NCBI GenBank assembly: GCA_964568855.1
Contig: CAZMSD010000014.1
Span: forward strand, 1-64,000
Direction of reading: 5' to 3'
Origin: CAZMSD01 sp964568855
Lineage (GTDB): Bacteria > CAIWAD01
DNA: 64,000 nt
A program made the translations under genes and the position numbers. Below the pieces are notes generated by a model that was not told where the DNA came from, searched no databases, and worked only from the letters and a program-made list of their open reading frames with translations. Below, piece after piece: positions 27,801 through 35,749 of this stretch (position 1 is the stretch's first letter; each line of letters begins with the position of its first letter).

Positions 27801-28053
27801 GCCTGGCTTGTAGACTGGGCCGGTGGTTACAGTGGACATTCAAATCACGCATCCTGAGGAGATGTGGGCGGTGACTCGCTTGATTTTCTTGGACTCTACA
27901 TTTAACCTTTAGAGTGGCTATCCCGAATGTCACACGGAATACCAGAAGCCAAGGTGATGCTGTGCGAACGAGATGAATCGTTCCTTCAAGTAGCAAGTTG
28001 TTCTGAGAGCGGAAAGAGAAATAGACAAGATTGGATGTCTCGCAGCAGTGGTA
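27801..28053. other. Spacer at left edge of AT-rich block
   Basis: This 253-base stretch between two glycosyltransferase genes marks the change from GC-rich to AT-rich sequence. I see no RNA gene, mobile-element end, direct repeat or complete promoter in it. A short palindrome-like TTGCGTTGAGCC near its left end overlaps the previous stop and is not a terminator. Confidence 0.35.
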
Positions 28054-29235
28054 ATGCTCCATAGAAAGAAAATACTCCAAGTATGCAATACTGATTTCTA
28101 CCTTACCAGGTTCTTGCGCCCTTTATTAGTCGCTTTAGTAGATGCTGGATTTGAAGTTCACGCCGCCACCGAAGGAGAGAACATACCAGACGATTTGCTG
28201 GCCATATGCACCATGCATCAAGTAACTTTCCCAAAGAGGGCGTCATTCGTAAGTTTTTCCGAGAGTATTAGATCTCTGCGGCATCTCATTCGGAAAGAGG
28301 AATACACCTGTGTTAACGGGCATAACCGCAATGCAAGTATCGTGGCTAGAGTAGCGGCATGGCGTGAAAAAGTCCCCATTAATCTCTATACAGCGCACGG
28401 CTTCTATTTTCACGATGACCAAGGGCTGATCAACTGGACACTGACCCTTGGTCTTGAAGGATTTCTTTCTTTGATCACTGACTACACGCTCAGCCAAAGC
28501 CAGCAGGATACAGAACTCATGAGGCAATTGAGACTGATTAGAACCCACCGAATTGAGACGATTGGTAATGGAATCGATACAAACAAGTTTTCAGTAGAAG
28601 AGCCACGGGAAAGTGTAGAAAAGCGACTTGGCTTGGCTCATGGAGTTTTTCGAATTGCTAGTGTTGGACGGATTGTTGAGGGTAAAGGATTCATTGACCT
28701 AGTTGACGCATATGCTCGCTTCGTACAAGAGGATCCCGATCATGTGACAAGTGAGCTTGTAATTGTTGGCGGGAATATAGATAACGATATCAGCCCTGTT
28801 GCCAATCGGCTACGTGTTCTACTGGATGAGTACGATATTGCAGATAAGGTCAAGCTTACAGGGATTGTCGATAACGTTCAGGATTATCTCAGGGCTTCTG
28901 ATCTTTTTGTATCGTCATCATACCGTGAGGGAATGCCACGCGCTTTACTAGAGGCGATGTGTGCAGGTCTACCAATCATTGCCACAAACATACGCGGATC
29001 AAGCGAAATTATCACTCATGGAGTTCATGGGTACCTTTACCCTGCACACAATGTCGCTGCATGTCAGACAGCAATTCGAAGAATGTTCTTGTCTCCTCAA
29101 GACCGAGTTACAATGCGAAAACGCAACCGAGAGTTAATTCTCGACCATTATACAGATATATCTTATATCGAACGGCAAGTTAATGCGATAATGAAGCTCT
29201 TTCATTTGGAGAACACTGGAGGACGGGATGGATAG
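28054..29235 (+). CDS. Family 4 glycosyltransferase (AT-rich block)
   Basis: A 393-residue GT-B enzyme. It starts KKILQVCNTDFYLTRFLRPL; the donor side has FRIASVGRIVEGKGFIDLV, SELVIVGGNIDND and FVSSSYREGMPRALLEAMCA, followed by GLPIIATNIRGSSEII. The ATG at 28054 gives a natural N-terminus; a GTG two codons earlier is possible. Base composition is about 40% GC, far below the flanking genes, and codon choice is correspondingly different. It overlaps the following methyltransferase gene by eight bases. It was probably acquired with its two neighbours. Confidence 0.88.
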   Translation: MLHRKKILQVCNTDFYLTRFLRPLLVALVDAGFEVHAATEGENIPDDLLAICTMHQVTFPKRASFVSFSESIRSLRHLIRKEEYTCVNGHNRNASIVARVAAWREKVPINLYTAHGFYFHDDQGLINWTLTLGLEGFLSLITDYTLSQSQQDTELMRQLRLIRTHRIETIGNGIDTNKFSVEEPRESVEKRLGLAHGVFRIASVGRIVEGKGFIDLVDAYARFVQEDPDHVTSELVIVGGNIDNDISPVANRLRVLLDEYDIADKVKLTGIVDNVQDYLRASDLFVSSSYREGMPRALLEAMCAGLPIIATNIRGSSEIITHGVHGYLYPAHNVAACQTAIRRMFLSPQDRVTMRKRNRELILDHYTDISYIERQVNAIMKLFHLENTGGRDG

Positions 29236-29902
29236 AGTACCTGGCAGACACCAAAAGGATGTCACCCGCTTCTTCGATGGATATGCTGAAGAATTCCATG
29301 GTATTTATGGTCGCCAACATGCGAGCACACTCGGCGGTTTCATTGATCGACTTACTCGACGAGGTATGTTTGCCCGTTTTCAGGAAGTGATTCGCCAATG
29401 CGAGTCATTAAGTATGAAGTCTCTTCTCGATGTTGGTTGTGGTCCGGGTATTCATGGTGCACTTCTTGCCAAAGAATTGGACATGACCATTCATGGACTG
29501 GATGTCGCACAAAGAATGATAGATATCGCAAATGCTAATGCTTCGGAAAATGGCGTGTCAGACAAGTGTGACTACATGGTCGTTGACTTCATGGATTTCA
29601 CAGGTGGATGTGATTATGACGTGTCCCTTGCCCTCGGTGTTGTCGAATACATAGAGGATCCAGCCCCCTTTGTCCGGAAGATGATTAGCCATGCAAAAAG
29701 GCGCGTGATGTTCAGTTTACCTGTAAAATGGCATTTACTAACACCTCAGCGTATGATCCGTTACAAGATTCGTAAATGTCCACTCATGTTTTATGATAGG
29801 AAAGATATTTCATTATTGATGAATCGTTGCAGAGTGAACTGTTATGATGTGAAGCGTATGAATAGAGATTTCTTAATTATTGTATCCAGCGAGAAAGAGT
29901 AA
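29228..29902 (+). CDS. Class I SAM-dependent methyltransferase
   Basis: A 224-residue enzyme. The SAM-binding glycine motif is LLDVGCGPGIHGALLAKEL (about residues 65-83), followed by the acidic residue in HGLDVAQRMIDIA and VVDFMDFTG. The N-terminus RFFDGYAEEFHGIYG is typical of small-molecule or sugar methyltransferases. It likely methylates a sugar or lipid-linked intermediate. It is AT-rich like its neighbours and sits between a glycosyltransferase and a deacetylase in the same transcription unit. Confidence 0.85.
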   Translation: MDRVPGRHQKDVTRFFDGYAEEFHGIYGRQHASTLGGFIDRLTRRGMFARFQEVIRQCESLSMKSLLDVGCGPGIHGALLAKELDMTIHGLDVAQRMIDIANANASENGVSDKCDYMVVDFMDFTGGCDYDVSLALGVVEYIEDPAPFVRKMISHAKRRVMFSLPVKWHLLTPQRMIRYKIRKCPLMFYDRKDISLLMNRCRVNCYDVKRMNRDFLIIVSSEKE

Positions 29903-29909
29903 GTATATT

Positions 29910-30827
29910 ATGCATTGTTTGTCTTTCGATCTTGAAGAGTGGTTTCATTTTCTTGATCTGGAAGAAAATCTTGATGTAGAAATGTGGGACTCATATGAAT
30001 CCCATGTCGAGCGGATGACCTATTCTCTATTGGATTTTCTTGACAACCATAATCAGCAGGCCACGTTCTTTGTTCTGGGTTGGATTGCCGTTTCCTATCC
30101 TGCCCTAGTGAGGGAAGTTGCCTTACGAGGACATGAGATCGGATGTCATTCTTATAGCCATCCATTGTTATACAACATCAATCCAACCTCTTTTGAGGTA
30201 GATCTTGTCAAGGCTCTAGATAGTATTGAGCATGCCAGTGATGTAAGGCCTGTAACATACAGAGCACCTGGCTTTTCAATCACTCCGAAATCTCTGTGGG
30301 CTTTTGATGTCCTTAGAAAACATAAGATTACTACGGATTCCTCTGTGTTTCCTGCTCTGCGAGCTCACGGTGGATTGCCCGGAGCCCCCACGCTCCCTTT
30401 TGTCATTGAAACCAAATTCGGTAATATGTATGAACTGCCTCTTTCCTCAACTTCCCTATTAGGGTTGCGTTATGTATTCTCTGGTGGAGGGTATTTTCGC
30501 ATCACTCCAGGCTGGCTGTTGGAGAGGTTCTTTCGCAAAGCTGATCAGCGGAACATGCCTGTTATTACATATTTTCATCCACGGGATTTCTTTACTGACG
30601 TTCCCATTCCAGACATTTCGATTTACCGGAGATTCAAAGCAAGAATCGGGCTGGCAAAGACATTTAAGAAACTCAGTAAACTATTGAAAACGGAAAAGTT
30701 CTGCCCAGTAGGCAAATACGTGGAACATCTAGCGAAATCCAGAATGCCCCAGTATACACCTCAAGCCCTTTTGAATGTGTCACGTAATGGCGTACTGATG
30801 ATATTGGTCATTCAATTGCTAGGATAA
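29910..30827 (+). CDS. Polysaccharide deacetylase, DUF3473/PEP-CTERM-type
   Basis: A 305-residue NodB-family protein. It starts directly with CLSFDLEEWFHFLD, the FD-x-EEWFH motif typical of the XrtA/PEP-CTERM-associated deacetylase group. Then come ATFFVLGWIAVSYPALVREV, HEIGCHSYSHPLLY (metal His pair) and YRAPGFSITPKSLWAFDVL. ITYFHPRDFF is the last active-site motif. The ATG at 29910 was chosen since it begins the fold. It is the last gene of the AT-rich block and the second deacetylase in the locus, so two residues may be processed. Confidence 0.85.
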   Translation: MHCLSFDLEEWFHFLDLEENLDVEMWDSYESHVERMTYSLLDFLDNHNQQATFFVLGWIAVSYPALVREVALRGHEIGCHSYSHPLLYNINPTSFEVDLVKALDSIEHASDVRPVTYRAPGFSITPKSLWAFDVLRKHKITTDSSVFPALRAHGGLPGAPTLPFVIETKFGNMYELPLSSTSLLGLRYVFSGGGYFRITPGWLLERFFRKADQRNMPVITYFHPRDFFTDVPIPDISIYRRFKARIGLAKTFKKLSKLLKTEKFCPVGKYVEHLAKSRMPQYTPQALLNVSRNGVLMILVIQLLG

Positions 30828-30902
30828 TAGTTTAGCTCTGTCAGTAATACGATGTATCACTCGCTGTGATCGGACATCAAAGCGGCCGGGTCCGGTAGCC
30901 CT

Positions 30903-32024
30903 TTACGCGTAGACGATCGACCTGATCTGATTGGCCACCCGCTCCACCTGTTCTTCGCTGATTTCCGCGAACATCGGCAGCGAGAGGATCTCAGCGCAGG
31001 CATTTTCAGCCACTGGAAACGAGCCCGCCCCGCAGCCGAGGTTCCTGGCCGCGGGCTGCAGGTGCACGGGAACGGGGTAGTGCACCCCGCAACCGATGCC
31101 CGCATCGGCCAGCAGTGTCTGCAGCTCGTCGCGGCCGATTCCCGCTTCCGGCAGGACGCGTATCACGTACAGGTGGTAGACGTGCTCGCGGTCCGGCAGC
31201 TCTTGCGGGAGGGTGATCCCCTCGATACCCGAAAGCGCCTCCCGGTACATGACCGCTACCTGCCGGCGGGCCGCCGTCCAGGCCGGGAGGTGCTTAAGCT
31301 TCACGCCCAGCACCGCTCCCTGGATGCCGCCCATGCGGCAATTATGACCCCATTCGGCGTGCTCGTGCTTGCGGGGCGAACCGTGATCCCTGAGTCGCCG
31401 GAGGCGCTCGTAGAGCTCCCCGTCGTTGGTCAGCACCGCCCCGGCTTCCCCGGCGGCGCCCAGGTTCTTGGAGGGATAGAAGCTGAATCCGGCGGCCCTG
31501 CCCATGGAACCCGCCTTGCGCCCCTTGTATTCCGCCAGGTGGGCCTGGGCGGCGTCCTCCACCACCGGGATGTCGCGCGCGCCGGCAATCTCGAGAATCG
31601 GGTCGAGGTCGGCGGGCTGGCCGTAGAGGTGCACCGGGACGATCGCCCGGGTGCGGGGCGTGAGGGCCCGCTCCAGCAGCCGCGGATCCATGTTCAGGCT
31701 GTCGGGCTGCACGTCCACGAAGACCGGGCGGGCGCCCGCGAGGAGGATGGCCTCCACGGTGGCGATGAAGGTGTTGGGGCAGGTGATCACCTCGTCGCCG
31801 GGACCCAGGCCCAGGGCCCAGAGAGCCAGGTGCAGGGCCGCGGTCCCGTTGCAGCAGGCGGCGCAGTGGCGCGCTCCGTGGGCCTCGGCGAAGCCCTTTT
31901 CGAAGGCTTCCACCGCGGGCCCGTGGGCGAACTCGCCGCGCTCCAGGATGTCAATGACCGCGCGGTCCAGCTCGGTCTTGATCGACCGGTACTGCGCCTT
32001 CAGATCGACGAATGGAACCTGCAT
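30903..32024 (-). CDS. DegT/DnrJ/EryC1 sugar aminotransferase (WlbC/WbpE-like)
   Basis: A 373-residue PLP enzyme. The start VPFVDLKAQYRSIKTELDRA and the substrate loop CCNGTAALHLALWALGLGPG are typical. VVEDAAQAHLAEYKG and SFYPSKNLGAAGEAGAVLT contain the PLP-contacting Asp and the Schiff-base Lys. It would transfer an amino group to the 3-keto sugar made by the divergent Gfo/Idh dehydrogenase. With the acetyltransferase it forms a set like WlbA-WlbC-WlbB for UDP-2,3-diacetamido-uronic acids, although other 3-amino sugars are possible. Confidence 0.88.
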   Translation of the reverse strand: MQVPFVDLKAQYRSIKTELDRAVIDILERGEFAHGPAVEAFEKGFAEAHGARHCAACCNGTAALHLALWALGLGPGDEVITCPNTFIATVEAILLAGARPVFVDVQPDSLNMDPRLLERALTPRTRAIVPVHLYGQPADLDPILEIAGARDIPVVEDAAQAHLAEYKGRKAGSMGRAAGFSFYPSKNLGAAGEAGAVLTNDGELYERLRRLRDHGSPRKHEHAEWGHNCRMGGIQGAVLGVKLKHLPAWTAARRQVAVMYREALSGIEGITLPQELPDREHVYHLYVIRVLPEAGIGRDELQTLLADAGIGCGVHYPVPVHLQPAARNLGCGAGSFPVAENACAEILSLPMFAEISEEQVERVANQIRSIVYA

Positions 32025-32207
32025 CTGCCTCCCCGCTGCTTCGTGTCACCCGGATCCGCGTTCCCGGACCGCAATCTCAGGCGCCGCGGACGGGGCGAAA
32101 GCGAATCGCGCATGGAATCTGGCGAATCGCCGCGGAGAAGGCAAAAGGCCGATTCCTTAACTTGATCCACGTTTAGGTCGGCTGTAAAAACAATCGCGAG
32201 TTCAATA

Positions 32208-33206
32208 ATGAAGATAGGCGTCATCGGCCTGGGCTACTGGGGTCCCAACCTGGTCCGCAATTTCCTTTCCACCGAGGGGGTTGAGGGAGTGCTGTGCTAC
32301 GATACGGATCCCTCGCGCGTGCTGGCGGTGGCCCGGCGCTTTCCAATGGTGGAATTCGCCGAGTCCTGCGAGGACTTGATCGGCCGCCCCGAGGTCGCCG
32401 CAGTGGTCCTCGCCACGCCCCTCTCCACGCACTACCCGCTGGGCCTGCAGGCGATCGAAGCGGGCAAGCACCTGCTGGTGGAGAAACCCATCGCCGCCTC
32501 GTCGGACGAGGCGCGCGAGCTGACGGAACGGGCCGACGGCGCGGGGCTGGTCCTGATGGTGGATCACACCTTCATCTACACCGGCGCCGTCCGCAAGCTG
32601 CGCGAGCTGGTGCAGGACCAAGAGCTCGGCGACCTGCTTTACTTCGATTCGGTGCGCGTCAACCTGGGCATCTTCCAGCACGACACCAACGTGGTCTGGG
32701 ACCTGGCCCCGCACGACATTTCGATTCTCGACCACCTGGTGGCCCGCGAACCGGAGTCGGTCCAGGCCATCGGCGCACGGCACTACTACGAATACGAGGA
32801 CATGGCCTACCTCGGCGTCCGCTATGCCGGCAACCTGCTGGCCCACTTCCATGTGAACTGGATCTCGCCGGTCAAGGTGCGCCGGATCCTGGTGGGCGGG
32901 ACGAAGAGGATGGTGCTCTACGACGACATGGAGCCCAGCGAGAAGATCAAGGTCTACGACAGCGGCGTGGAACTCGGCAGCCGCGAGGACATCTACCGCA
33001 CGCTGGTCCAGTACCGCACGGGAGACATGCTGGCGCCCAAGCTGGACCTCAGCGAGGCTCTGGGCCTGATGTGCCGGGAATTCGTCCTGAGTATCACGGA
33101 CCAGCGGGAACCCCTGACCGGCGCCGCCTCAGGCCTCAACGTGGTGCGCATTCTCGAGGCCGCGGACCGCTCGCTGGCCTCGGGCGGCACGGTCGTGCGA
33201 CTCTGA
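32208..33206 (+). CDS. Gfo/Idh/MocA sugar dehydrogenase (WlbA/WbpB-like)
   Basis: A 332-residue NAD-dependent oxidoreductase. The Rossmann start is KIGVIGLGYWGPNLVRNF, and the conserved HLLVEKPIAASSDEA holds the EKP motif. WDLAPHDISILDHL contains the active-site His. It should oxidise the 3-hydroxyl of a UDP-sugar acid. It is divergent from the aminotransferase across 183 bases and 10 bases from the acetyltransferase gene, matching the three-enzyme route to 3-amino or 2,3-diacetamido sugars. Confidence 0.87.
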   Translation: MKIGVIGLGYWGPNLVRNFLSTEGVEGVLCYDTDPSRVLAVARRFPMVEFAESCEDLIGRPEVAAVVLATPLSTHYPLGLQAIEAGKHLLVEKPIAASSDEARELTERADGAGLVLMVDHTFIYTGAVRKLRELVQDQELGDLLYFDSVRVNLGIFQHDTNVVWDLAPHDISILDHLVAREPESVQAIGARHYYEYEDMAYLGVRYAGNLLAHFHVNWISPVKVRRILVGGTKRMVLYDDMEPSEKIKVYDSGVELGSREDIYRTLVQYRTGDMLAPKLDLSEALGLMCREFVLSITDQREPLTGAASGLNVVRILEAADRSLASGGTVVRL

Positions 33207-33216
33207 GGGAGCTTCA

Positions 33217-33690
33217 ATGGAACAGTACCTGCGCATCGCCGAGGACGTCGTGCTGGGGAAGGACGTCCGCTTCTTCGGCTTCGTCAACCTCTACGGCTGC
33301 AGGATCGGCGACCGCACGAAGATCGGCGCCTTCGTCGAGATTCAGAAGGGGGCGGAGGTGGGCAGCGACGTGAAGATCTCCAGCCACAGCTTCATCTGCG
33401 AAGGCGTGCGCATCGAGGATCGCGTCTTCGTGGGACACAACGTGAGCTTCATCAACGACCGCTATCCCCGCGCCACGCGCGAGGACGGGAGCCTGCAAAC
33501 GGAAGAGGACTGGAAGCTCGAAGGGACCCTGGTCGAGCGCGGAGCTTCAATCGGCTCGGGATCCACGATCCTCTGCGGCCTGCGCATCGGCGAGAACGCC
33601 GTGGTGGGCGCCGGCAGCGTGGTCACCCGGGACGTGCCGCCGAACACGGTGGTGGCCGGCGTGCCCGCCGGGATCCTGCGTAGTTTGTAA
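33217..33690 (+). CDS. Hexapeptide N-acetyltransferase (WlbB/WbpD-like)
   Basis: A 157-residue left-handed beta-helix acyltransferase. Hexapeptide turns are seen in VVLGKDVRFFGFVNLYGC, KIGAFVEIQKGAEVGSDVKI and AVVGAGSVVTRDVPPNTVV. SHSFICEGVRIEDRVFVG and FINDRYPRATRED are typical of the WlbB/WbpD family that acetylates the 3-amino group of a UDP-sugar with acetyl-CoA. The stop codon lies in a GTAACAC copy of the dispersed motif (33687). It ends the polysaccharide locus on this side. Confidence 0.87.
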   Translation: MEQYLRIAEDVVLGKDVRFFGFVNLYGCRIGDRTKIGAFVEIQKGAEVGSDVKISSHSFICEGVRIEDRVFVGHNVSFINDRYPRATREDGSLQTEEDWKLEGTLVERGASIGSGSTILCGLRIGENAVVGAGSVVTRDVPPNTVVAGVPAGILRSL

Positions 33691-33791
33691 CACGCAGTTG
33701 CCAGCGTAATGCCATGCCGTCAAGGGAAGACGCTGGACCGGTGACCGGTCTGTATGAAACCCGTCGTGGCGCGGATTCGCTCCGCTGAGTC

Positions 33792-34298
33792 CTATCGCGC
33801 ATCACGCCCGCGCAGCGCCCGCAGAAAGGCGGCACGCCGCCGGGGGTCCCGCAGGTCCTCCTCGTCGGCCAGGGGCAGACCGGGCATGCGTTTGCGCAGG
33901 GCCAGCACGAAGAGCCCGCTGCCGTCCCGGCGCGGTAAACGGCCGAGGACCTCGGGGAACAACTCCACGTCCCCGTTTCCGCAACTCGGCGAGCGGGCCT
34001 TCAACAGGACGCCCGTGATACGGTCCTTCGCGAGCTCCCCGACGCGCCGCTCAGACCAGCGGTTCATCCGCGCAGTCCAGTCCTCGCCGCTCTCACGGCC
34101 GATCATCCGGGGCGCCGCGGGATCTCCCAGCAGGGCCACCGGCTCCCGCGGCGTGCCCATGCCCAGCTCCTCCTCGGGACAGACCCTCCGCAGCCTGATT
34201 TCCTGCGGCAGATCGCGCAGCTCATCAAGGGCGCAGTGCCCGCCATCGTAGCGGCAGCGGTGACCCAGCAGGCAGCGGCTGACCAGCAGGTGTATCAC
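33792..34298 (-). CDS. DUF523 family protein (TudS-like)
   Basis: A 168-residue DUF523 protein. The family's cysteines are present: C9 in SRCLLGHRCRYDG, C40 in RVCPEEELGMGTPRE, and C106 in KARSPSCG, the set that binds an Fe-S cluster in the thiouracil desulfidase TudS. It is the last gene of the MFP-RND-TolC operon, overlapping the TolC gene by four bases. The GTG start codon itself lies inside a GTGATAC copy of the dispersed motif. Desulfidase activity is an inference from the family. Confidence 0.8.
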   Translation of the reverse strand: MIHLLVSRCLLGHRCRYDGGHCALDELRDLPQEIRLRRVCPEEELGMGTPREPVALLGDPAAPRMIGRESGEDWTARMNRWSERRVGELAKDRITGVLLKARSPSCGNGDVELFPEVLGRLPRRDGSGLFVLALRKRMPGLPLADEEDLRDPRRRAAFLRALRGRDAR

Positions 34299-35749
34299 GG
34301 CGCCTCCCGCGGGTCGCTTCCGGGGTATCGACCGAGCAGCGCTTCCCTGGCCCAGTGGGCCCTGAGCAGTCCGGCCCTGGCCGCCAGCAGCGCTCCACGG
34401 GCTTCCCGCAGGCGCTGCTCGCCGTCCAGCAGGTCGGTGGCGTCGATCAGACCCAGCGAATACTTCTGGTCCAGCAGCTCCAGGTTCCTGGACGCGATCC
34501 GCCAGGAGCGTTCCGCCAGGTCCACCTTGCGCGAAGCGCCGGCGAGTCGCTCACCGGCCACGCGCCATTCGCTGCGGAGGCTGAGCCGCGTGCTCTGCAG
34601 CATTCGCTCCAGGGACCGCCGGGTGCTCCAGGCGGCCCAGGAATCCGCCAGGCCGCCGCCGCCCCGGAAGAGGTTCCAGCTCAGGCTGAGTCCCACCGTG
34701 CGGTTGGTGAAACGGCGGTCGTAGGTGAAGAGATCGCTGTGACTGTTGGTCCAGTTGAGGCTGGCGCTGAGCCTGGGCAGCAGGGAACCGGAGGCTGCCA
34801 GGGCGGACCAGCGCGCGCCGCGGGCCTGCCAGCGGGCGGTTTCCACCGCGGGGAAGGCCGATTCGGGAGCATCCCCGGCGAGATCTTCCCCGGCGGTTCC
34901 GGCTTCCCCCAGGCCGGCCCCGTCCAGCAGATCCTCGACGGCCTGGGGCAGGATCCCGGGAGCGAGTTCCATCTGCATGAAGGACTCCAGGCTCCGCCGC
35001 GCGGTTGCCGTCCCGATAAGTGCGTCCTCCAGCCGGATCTCAGCCTGCGCCAGGCTGTTCTCGAAGAACAGGCGGTCCACTCGCGAGGCGAGTCCCAGCT
35101 CCTCCTGCTGCCTGGCGCGCTGCAGCTGCCGATCGGCGAATTCCCTGCCCGACCGGGCGATGGCTGATTCTTCGCCGGCGACACGCCAGTCGAGGTAGGT
35201 GTTGCGGACTTCGGAGCAGAGTTCGGCCAGGGCAGCCCGGTACCGTTCCCGCGCCGCCCTCAGCCCGCTGTAGCCGGCCGCCGCTCCGCTGATGCCGCTG
35301 CCGCCCCCGAACAGCGTCTGATTGAGCGACAAGCTGTAAGACCTGACCTCGTCGCCCCGGCTGTAGGAGGGTTGCCAGGCGCCCTCGGGGACCTCGCCCG
35401 CGTCGATGTAGCGGGACCGGGCGCTGCTGAGGGTGGCGCGCGGCAGCAGGCCGCTGAAGGAAGACACGAACTCCGCCCGGGCTCCTTTCAGCTCCGCCTT
35501 TGCAGTCAGCGCGCGGGGGTGCAGTTCGAGCACCTCCTGTAACACACCTTCCAGTTCCAGGACCTCGCCGTCGAATGCGCGGCCGCTCGCGAACATCTTC
35601 GCCGGCGCCTGCGTCGCGTACGCCTCCGCTTCCGCGCGCGCCGATCCGGGCAGGAAACCCCTGATGGTCGCCGCCAGCAGGAAGAGCATCAGCGGGCTGG
35701 CGGAACGGCGCGTGATACGCGGCGCGGAATGTAGGCCTGGAACGTTCAT
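34295..35749 (-). CDS. TolC-family outer-membrane efflux protein
   Basis: A 484-residue protein. After an N-terminal signal (LMLFLLAATIRGFLPGSARA) come the two repeated helical and strand blocks of TolC proteins, with LSLNQTLFGGGSGISGAAAG in the first and LSLSWNLFRGGGGLADSW in the second, each the strand entering the long helical hairpin. The C-terminal helix contains YSLGLIDATDLLDGEQRLREA, the usual GLIDATDLL motif. It forms the outer-membrane channel for the RND pump encoded just upstream, with which it shares a four-base overlap. Confidence 0.9.
   Translation of the reverse strand: MNVPGLHSAPRITRRSASPLMLFLLAATIRGFLPGSARAEAEAYATQAPAKMFASGRAFDGEVLELEGVLQEVLELHPRALTAKAELKGARAEFVSSFSGLLPRATLSSARSRYIDAGEVPEGAWQPSYSRGDEVRSYSLSLNQTLFGGGSGISGAAAGYSGLRAARERYRAALAELCSEVRNTYLDWRVAGEESAIARSGREFADRQLQRARQQEELGLASRVDRLFFENSLAQAEIRLEDALIGTATARRSLESFMQMELAPGILPQAVEDLLDGAGLGEAGTAGEDLAGDAPESAFPAVETARWQARGARWSALAASGSLLPRLSASLNWTNSHSDLFTYDRRFTNRTVGLSLSWNLFRGGGGLADSWAAWSTRRSLERMLQSTRLSLRSEWRVAGERLAGASRKVDLAERSWRIASRNLELLDQKYSLGLIDATDLLDGEQRLREARGALLAARAGLLRAHWAREALLGRYPGSDPREAP

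Noticed and set aside
27801..28053. Integrase or attachment site at the left edge of the AT-rich block
   Set aside because: No tRNA gene, direct repeat or recombinase is present at either edge.
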